In this document: positions 6,455 through 10,518 of the stretch, piece after piece
Position numbering within the stretch: the stretch's first letter is position 1
How the letters are laid out: each line of letters starts with the position of its first letter
Source: Pseudomonadota bacterium
Lineage (GTDB): Bacteria; Pseudomonadota; Gammaproteobacteria; Burkholderiales; Burkholderiaceae_B
Assembly (NCBI GenBank): GCA_023422555.1
Contig: JAFAGQ010000005.1
Span: forward strand, 1-10,518
Reading direction: 5' to 3'
DNA length: 10,518 bases
The notes under the pieces: generated by a model
The model's input: the letters and a program-made list of their open reading frames with translations, nothing else
The model's database searches: none
What the model was told of the DNA's origin: nothing
Program-made: the position numbers and the translations under genes

Positions 6455-7480
6455 ATGACCAAAGCCAATATGACAGACATTGCCAGGCTGGCAGGAGTAT
6501 CGACGGCCACTGTCGATCGCGTACTCAACCATCGTCCCGGTGTGCGTGAAGCAACAGTACAAAGAGTTTTGAAAGTGGCGGCCGACCTGGCCTACCTGCC
6601 AGAAAGTGATCTGTACGCGGCGCTTACCCCCAGCGCCATGCGTATTTCATTTGTGCTTCCCAAGGGCACTAACCGCTTTATCTCCATGCTGGGCGATACG
6701 ATTACCTATTCCCAGCCAAGCTGGGCACCCTACAACGTCAAATGCCGCGTGGAATATATCGAGGGCTTCAATCCCGAAGTGCTGGCAGCAAGCCTGAAGC
6801 GGCAGGCGGAGCGCGCCGATGCTATTGCCTGCATGGCCATTGAACACCCGTTGGTTCGTGACGCCGTCGAGTATCTGATCGACAAAGGCAAACACGTTAT
6901 TACATTGATAACCGATATTTCCAATACGCGCCGCGCGGCTTACATTGGTCTGGATAATCGCGCAGCGGGACGCACCGCCGCCTATCTGATTGCGCGCTTT
7001 ATCGGTTCACGACCTGCCCGGGTCGCAATGATTGCAGGCAGCCTGAGCTACCGCGCGCATGAAGAGCGCGAGATGGGGTTTCTGTATATGTTCAAGGAAC
7101 TGTTCCCCACCATGGAAGTATTAGGTTTGCGCGAAGGCCTGGATAATGCAGAAGAAAATTACAGACTGACCCGACAGCTGCTGAAGCAGTCGCCTGATCT
7201 GGCCGGCATATACAACATTGGCGGCGCATCTGACGGTGTTGCCCGCGCCCTGAAGGAAGCGGGTCTGGAACACAAAGTCGTTTTCATCGGACATGGGCTG
7301 ACACCCGATACCCGCGCATTACTGATTGATGGCACCATGGATGCTGTCATCACGCAGAATCCACAGTCTTCAACCATGAATTGCATTCGTATTTTTGCAA
7401 ACCTGCGCGACCGCAGACCCGTAATGACAGGTATCGATCCTGTGCAGAGTCAGATTATTTTTCGCGAGAATCTGCCCTGA
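6455..7480 (+). CDS. LacI family transcriptional regulator
   Basis: A 341-residue one-component regulator. Residues 6-25 form the LacI helix-turn-helix (MTDIARLAGVSTATVDRVLN), followed by a hinge-helix region up to about residue 55 and a periplasmic-binding-protein-like effector domain (about 60-330) with typical stretches such as YIGLDNRAAGRTAA and GIYNIGG. It lies divergent to the TRAP/VOC/RLP/kinase operon and most likely represses it until a pathway sugar acid or intermediate binds. The frame is open further up to ATGs at 6416 and 6419, which would add 13 or 12 residues; 6455 was chosen because it places the helix-turn-helix at the usual distance from the start. Ribosome sites are weak at all candidates, so the start is uncertain. 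A TATAGT box (6382-6387) could be its -10, which would intermingle with the divergent promoter. The 3' end faces the carboxymuconolactone-decarboxylase-like gene. Confidence 0.9.
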   Translation: MTKANMTDIARLAGVSTATVDRVLNHRPGVREATVQRVLKVAADLAYLPESDLYAALTPSAMRISFVLPKGTNRFISMLGDTITYSQPSWAPYNVKCRVEYIEGFNPEVLAASLKRQAERADAIACMAIEHPLVRDAVEYLIDKGKHVITLITDISNTRRAAYIGLDNRAAGRTAAYLIARFIGSRPARVAMIAGSLSYRAHEEREMGFLYMFKELFPTMEVLGLREGLDNAEENYRLTRQLLKQSPDLAGIYNIGGASDGVARALKEAGLEHKVVFIGHGLTPDTRALLIDGTMDAVITQNPQSSTMNCIRIFANLRDRRPVMTGIDPVQSQIIFRENLP

Positions 7481-7487
7481 CAATGCG

Positions 7488-7511
7488 GCGGGCCTGTCAG
7501 CAGCAGGCCGC
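7488..7511. terminator. Hairpin between convergent genes, possible two-way terminator
   Basis: GGCCTG (7491-7496) pairs with CAGGCC (7504-7509) around a seven-base loop; two more GC pairs (7488-7489 with 7510-7511) form if G7490 is bulged. It sits in the 44-base gap between the converging LacI-type regulator and the carboxymuconolactone-decarboxylase-like gene, where a shared terminator is expected. No U-run follows on either strand, so intrinsic termination is doubtful; it may only block or stabilise transcript ends. Confidence 0.4.
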
Positions 7512-7524
7512 ACAATCACAACTG

Positions 7525-8100
7525 TTATACGGCGGGCAAAGTTACCAGCGGCCGGGCCGACGATTCCGGCACAGGAGTGCGTGCCACATTCATCACCATG
7601 GAAAGCAGCGAGTAATAGCCATTGATGCCAACCAGATCCATCACACCCTGCTCGCCGAAAAGCTGCAATGCGCGATCATAGGTCGCATCAGAGACGGATT
7701 GATTGCGAAAGAGCTCTGTGGAAAAGGCATAAAGCGCAGCTTCATCGTCCGGCAAACCGGCCGGTACCCTGCCCTCCCGAATGGCTTCTATCGTCGCCTC
7801 GGCTACACCTTCACGCAAGGCTATCGGCGCATGGATTGCCCACTCTACCTGCTGCGACCATTGCCTTGCGGTGATCAGAATTGCCAGTTCTGAAAGTCGC
7901 TGTCCTAAAGCGCTGCGATAGCGCAGGTACTCTCCCATGCGGCTTGCGTGTGCCATCAGCTCAGGACTGCGCATCAACGGAACGAACGGCGACAGCAGAC
8001 CGCCACGCGGCCCGCTGATAATTTCTTCAGCATATTGTTTTTGATCGTTGCCCCATGTTTCTGGAGCAAGAGGCGGAAAGCGGTCGGAAAAGGCGTTCAT
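7525..8100 (-). CDS. Carboxymuconolactone decarboxylase family protein
   Basis: A 191-residue, mostly helical protein of the CMD/AhpD superfamily. The conserved core is at residues 71-100, including E71, R79, W81, E86 and H90 in the pattern ELAILITARQWSQQVEW...H. The CxxC pair that AhpD-type peroxidase partners use is absent, and in fact no cysteine is seen in the protein, so a thiol redox role is unlikely. Closer relatives are the many uncharacterised CMD proteins found singly in proteobacterial genomes; true 4-carboxymuconolactone decarboxylases (PcaC) are smaller and sit among pca genes, which are missing here. The ATG at 8100 is preferred to a TTG at 8109 that would add three residues; a clear ribosome site is lacking. 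A TATAGT box lies about 38 bases upstream of the start. The specific reaction is not known. Confidence 0.85.
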   Translation of the reverse strand: MNAFSDRFPPLAPETWGNDQKQYAEEIISGPRGGLLSPFVPLMRSPELMAHASRMGEYLRYRSALGQRLSELAILITARQWSQQVEWAIHAPIALREGVAEATIEAIREGRVPAGLPDDEAALYAFSTELFRNQSVSDATYDRALQLFGEQGVMDLVGINGYYSLLSMVMNVARTPVPESSARPLVTLPAV

Positions 8101-8116
8101 TTTCTGCAACTAAGTT

Positions 8117-8155
8117 CAAAGGATTGGAGAAGTCACGACTATACCAATTCCTTTG
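8117..8155. promoter_or_regulatory. Inverted repeat flanking a -10 box upstream of the CMD-family gene
   Basis: CAAAGGATTGG (8117-8127) is complementary to CCAATTCCTTTG (8144-8155), with one extra base in the second arm. The 16-base spacer ends in the minus-strand hexamer TATAGT (8138-8143, five of six to the -10 consensus), which points at the start at 8100. No good -35 is seen at 17 bases, which could mean an activator is needed. The arrangement of two half-sites around a -10 suggests an operator, though a cruciform or RNA hairpin is also possible. Confidence 0.4.
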
Positions 8156-8170
8156 GGATTACCGGGCTGC

Positions 8171-8190
8171 ATTATGCCATCCGGCATAAT
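8171..8190. terminator. Perfect 8-bp stem-loop downstream of the dienelactone hydrolase gene
   Basis: ATTATGCC (8171-8178) and GGCATAAT (8183-8190) are exact inverse complements around a four-base loop, with a further outer GGGC/GCCC pairing nearby. It begins about 38 bases after the stop of the dienelactone hydrolase gene and lies before the CMD-family promoter region, so it may end transcription from upstream or stabilise the 3' end. A proper U-run is missing on the minus strand. Confidence 0.45.
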
Positions 8191-8227
8191 TTGGCTGCCC
8201 ATTTGCAGTAAAGACTATGCGTTGTCA

Positions 8228-9118
8228 TCAGGTCTTCAGATTGGCCTTGAAAAATTCCAGCGTACGCGACCATGCCAGTTTGGCGGCGGCTTCGTCGTAG
8301 CGCGGCGTCGTGTCGTTATGAAAGCCGTGATTGACGCCTTCATACATATGCATTTCATATTTCTTATTATTCGCCTTGAGTGCCGCCTCGTAGTCGGGCC
8401 ACCCGGCATTGATGCGCTCATCCAGACCAGCGTAATGGATCAGCAGTGGCGCACGGATTTTGCTCACATCTGCGGCCGCAGGCTGGCCGCCATAGAAAGG
8501 AACGGCGGCAGCCAGATCAGGCAGGCGTACTGCCAGTGTATTGGCAACGCCGCCTCCGTAGCAGAAGCCCACCGCGCCGATGTGACCATTCACCGCATCA
8601 TGTCCCTGCAGGAACGTGGCCGCAGCAACCATGTCTTCCGTGCGTTTGGCAGGATCGAGTTTAGCAAACATTTCCCGTGCCTTGTCTTCGTCTCCTGGGT
8701 AGCCTCCTGCCGGGGTTAAGGCATCGGGAGCGAACGCCACATAGCCTTCCACCGCCAGACGCCTTGCGACATCTTCAATGTACGGGTTCAGTCCGCGATT
8801 TTCGTGGATGACCACCACACCGGGAAGCTTTCCTTGCGCATCCGCTGGTTGCGCCAGATACCCTTTCATGGTGCCATTGCCCTGTGGCGATGAATATTCC
8901 ACATAACCCACTTTAATTCGTTTGTCATCTGGCGCAATCTGCTGTGCCCAGGCAAAATTTGGCGCCAGGCTGCTTAATATAGACGCGGCAGTAGCCCCAC
9001 CCACAGCGTAACGCGCCGTGCGATCCAGAAATTGACGACGCGTAATCCCGCCATGTACATAAGCATCAAACAGTTTGAGAACGTCGGGGTGAAAATCACT
9101 CGCTTTTTTTCGTTTCAT
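8228..9118 (-). CDS. Dienelactone hydrolase family protein, YghX-like, Tat signal
   Basis: A 296-residue alpha/beta hydrolase of the dienelactone hydrolase family. The catalytic Cys-Asp-His triad is visible: C186 in GFCYGGG, D233 in AGLDERI and H264 in NHGFHND; E106 in HENRGLNPYIED corresponds to the glutamate that gates the thiol in dienelactone hydrolase. The N-terminus has a 24-residue polar lead-in, then a twin-arginine motif ITRRQFL (arginines 27-28) and a hydrophobic segment ending near AWA at residue 58, so the enzyme is probably exported or membrane anchored through Tat. This layout and many blocks resemble E. coli YghX, whose substrate is not established. The ATG at 9118 has a strong AAGGAG seven bases upstream (9126-9131). 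It follows the ProP gene by 45 bases and may be cotranscribed with it. A cytoplasmic chlorocatechol-pathway role is unlikely given the Tat signal and the absence of pathway genes. Confidence 0.9.
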   Translation of the reverse strand: MKRKKASDFHPDVLKLFDAYVHGGITRRQFLDRTARYAVGGATAASILSSLAPNFAWAQQIAPDDKRIKVGYVEYSSPQGNGTMKGYLAQPADAQGKLPGVVVIHENRGLNPYIEDVARRLAVEGYVAFAPDALTPAGGYPGDEDKAREMFAKLDPAKRTEDMVAAATFLQGHDAVNGHIGAVGFCYGGGVANTLAVRLPDLAAAVPFYGGQPAAADVSKIRAPLLIHYAGLDERINAGWPDYEAALKANNKKYEMHMYEGVNHGFHNDTTPRYDEAAAKLAWSRTLEFFKANLKT

Positions 9119-9138
9119 GTTCAGGCTCCTTGGACGGG

Positions 9139-9153
9139 CGGGTAATTTACCCG
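9139..9153. other. Short palindrome before the dienelactone hydrolase gene
   Basis: CGGGTAATTTACCCG is a perfect inverted repeat of seven-base arms around one central base, located in the 45-base gap between the ProP gene and the hydrolase gene, eight bases upstream of the AAGGAG of the hydrolase. It could be a regulator-binding site or fold into a small five-base-pair hairpin near the ribosome site. No function is shown. Confidence 0.4.
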
Positions 9154-9163
9154 ATTGGAATGT

Positions 9164-10518
9164 TCAATCCAAATGTGGATGACGATCAATCAGTCGTTGA
9201 CGACGCTGCCGCAGACTATCAAGTGCTGCTTCCATTTCCGTAATTTCTTCGTCCAGCTCGGAAACGGTTTCTTCAATATGTTCGTATGCCTGTTTCAGAA
9301 GCGCCTTTGCTTCACGTGGATCCGATGCATTGGGCGTGTCTCCCCGCATAGGTTTGTTTGCGGTTTCGGGCAGATAGAAAGAAGTGACAATACCGATAAT
9401 AGCAGCAATCATCAGATAATAAGCTGGCATCATCAGATTTCCTGACTCTTCTACCAGCCACGCGGCCAGCGTCGGCGTCAGGCCGGCAACGATAATGGCG
9501 AAATTGAAGGAACTGGCCAGGGCGCTATATCGGATGCGGGTCGGGAAAAGTGCAGGCAAGGTTGAAGCCATCACACCCGTCATGCAATTGAGCACAACTG
9601 CAATAAATAGCAAGCCCAGGAAAATCAGACCCGTATTGTCGCTGCCGATGAATTTATAGGCAGGATAGGCAAGCAGCAGCAACCCAATACTACCTAGGCG
9701 CAGGAACGGCTTGCGACCCACCTTGTCACTAAAGAAGCCGACTACCGGCTGCACGAACAGCATACCTATCATCACAACCACGATAATGAGCACACCATGC
9801 TCTTCAGAATAGCCCAGACTGCTGGACAGATAGGTTGGCATATAGGTCAACAGCATGTAATACGTGATATTGGTCACGAGCACCATGCCAATACTGATCA
9901 ACAGCGCCTTGCGGTATTTGGACAGAATTTCAAGGAAGGACACGGTAGGCCGTTCCTGTACAGCGTCCTTATCCTCTTTCTCCATTTTTTCCAGTTGCTG
10001 GGTAAATGCAGGCGTTTCTTCGGCAGCATGACGAAGATAAAGACCCAGCAAACCTAATGGCCCGGCAATAAAGAACGGAATGCGCCAGCCCCAATCCAGA
10101 AAGTTTTGTTCCTGCAATATGGTCTGTAACAGTACGACCAGCCCGGCGCCCAGCACAAACCCGGCGATGGAACCGAAATCCAGCCAGCTTCCAAGGAAAC
10201 CTCGTCGTCGGTCCGGCGCGTATTCGGCCACAAAAATCGCAGCGCCCGTGTATTCGCCGCCAACGGAAAAGCCCTGGGCGAGTTTGCAGATCAGCAGGAT
10301 GACCGGAGCCCAGATCCCGATGGATTCATACGAAGGAATCAAGCCGATGCAGAAAGTGCTGATCGCCATGATAATGATGGTCAGCGACAGAACCTTTTGT
10401 CGACCAAAGCGATCGCCCATGATCCCAAAAAAAATGCCGCCCAGAGGACGGACCAGAAACGGAACCGAAAACGTTCCAAGTGCAGCAATCGTCTGCACCG
10501 CTGGTGAGGCATCGGGGA
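9164..10518 (-). CDS. proP: ProP-type proline/glycine betaine:H+ symporter (MFS, MHS family), N-terminus cut
   Basis: The window holds the last 450 residues of a protein that aligns by eye, nearly without gaps, with E. coli ProP (500 residues), so about 50-55 N-terminal residues lie beyond the right edge. Visible blocks include FSVPFLVRPLGG, the MFS loop GDRFGRQK, STFCIGLIPSY, GFSVGGEYTGA, SWLDFGSIAGFVLGAG and LTPTLAAWLVEESGNLMMPA. ProP is an inner-membrane symporter that imports proline, glycine betaine and ectoine when osmolarity rises. The C-terminal tail (final 50 residues or so) is a charged heptad-repeat coiled coil with HIEETVSELDEEI and ending RLIDRHPHLD, equivalent to the osmosensory coiled coil of ProP, which supports osmotic activation and not merely general MHS transport. 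A GTG at 10498 is internal and is not the true start. It precedes the YghX-like gene by 45 bases on the same strand. Confidence 0.93.
   Translation of the reverse strand, partial: PDASPAVQTIAALGTFSVPFLVRPLGGIFFGIMGDRFGRQKVLSLTIIIMAISTFCIGLIPSYESIGIWAPVILLICKLAQGFSVGGEYTGAAIFVAEYAPDRRRGFLGSWLDFGSIAGFVLGAGLVVLLQTILQEQNFLDWGWRIPFFIAGPLGLLGLYLRHAAEETPAFTQQLEKMEKEDKDAVQERPTVSFLEILSKYRKALLISIGMVLVTNITYYMLLTYMPTYLSSSLGYSEEHGVLIIVVVMIGMLFVQPVVGFFSDKVGRKPFLRLGSIGLLLLAYPAYKFIGSDNTGLIFLGLLFIAVVLNCMTGVMASTLPALFPTRIRYSALASSFNFAIIVAGLTPTLAAWLVEESGNLMMPAYYLMIAAIIGIVTSFYLPETANKPMRGDTPNASDPREAKALLKQAYEHIEETVSELDEEITEMEAALDSLRQRRQRLIDRHPHLD

Noticed and set aside
8153..8719. Open + strand frame of 188 codons antisense to the dienelactone hydrolase gene
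   Set aside because: No domain is recognisable and the opposite strand encodes an intact catalytic enzyme.
7525..9118. Idea that the carboxymuconolactone-decarboxylase-like and dienelactone-hydrolase genes form an aromatic (beta-ketoadipate or chlorocatechol) pathway
   Set aside because: The hydrolase is YghX-like and carries a Tat signal, the CMD protein is not a typical PcaC, the two genes are 127 bases apart with a stem-loop between, and no other pathway gene is present.

Overview
The window looks like a chromosomal stretch from a beta-proteobacterium, most likely of the Alcaligenaceae (Advenella-like). That placement is an inference from moderate GC (judged by eye to be a little above 50%), a Tat-exported TRAP binding protein and the general gene style; nothing in the window proves the taxon. 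It holds nine genes. The left edge cuts a gene of which only the first 11 codons are visible (a dodecin-type start), and the right edge cuts the N-terminus of a ProP-type osmoprotectant symporter.

The core (positions 164-7480) is a self-contained catabolic locus. A LacI-family regulator on the + strand faces away from a five-gene minus-strand operon. In order of transcription the operon encodes a TRAP substrate-binding protein with a twin-arginine signal, a fused TRAP QM permease, a VOC (glyoxalase-fold) protein, a RuBisCO-like protein (RLP) and a DUF1537 four-carbon acid-sugar kinase. The last three genes are joined by two ATGA stop/start overlaps, which argues that they work in one pathway. 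An RLP paired with a DUF1537 kinase matches the known 3-oxo-isoapionate 4-phosphate steps of D-apiose/D-apionate breakdown (kinase OiaK with RLP OiaX or OiaT). The proposed flow is: TRAP uptake of a small branched sugar acid, an unassigned VOC step, phosphorylation by the kinase, then decarboxylation or C-C cleavage by the RLP. The usual upstream apiose/apionate enzymes and the downstream tetrulose-phosphate enzymes are absent from the window, so the actual substrate is open.

To the right (7525-10518) lie three further minus-strand genes: a carboxymuconolactone-decarboxylase-fold protein without the AhpD CxxC, converging on the regulator; a Tat-exported dienelactone-hydrolase-family protein resembling E. 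coli YghX; and a ProP orthologue with its osmosensory C-terminal coiled coil. These look like accessory or stress genes unrelated to the sugar-acid operon.

The short intergenic regions hold several structures worth noting: a perfect 9-bp hairpin between the transporter and enzyme halves of the operon, a good promoter with dyads in front of the TRAP genes, an inverted repeat flanking a -10 box upstream of the carboxymuconolactone-decarboxylase-like gene, and two more palindromes. No RNA gene, insertion sequence, CRISPR array or stretch longer than 300 bases without a gene was seen.
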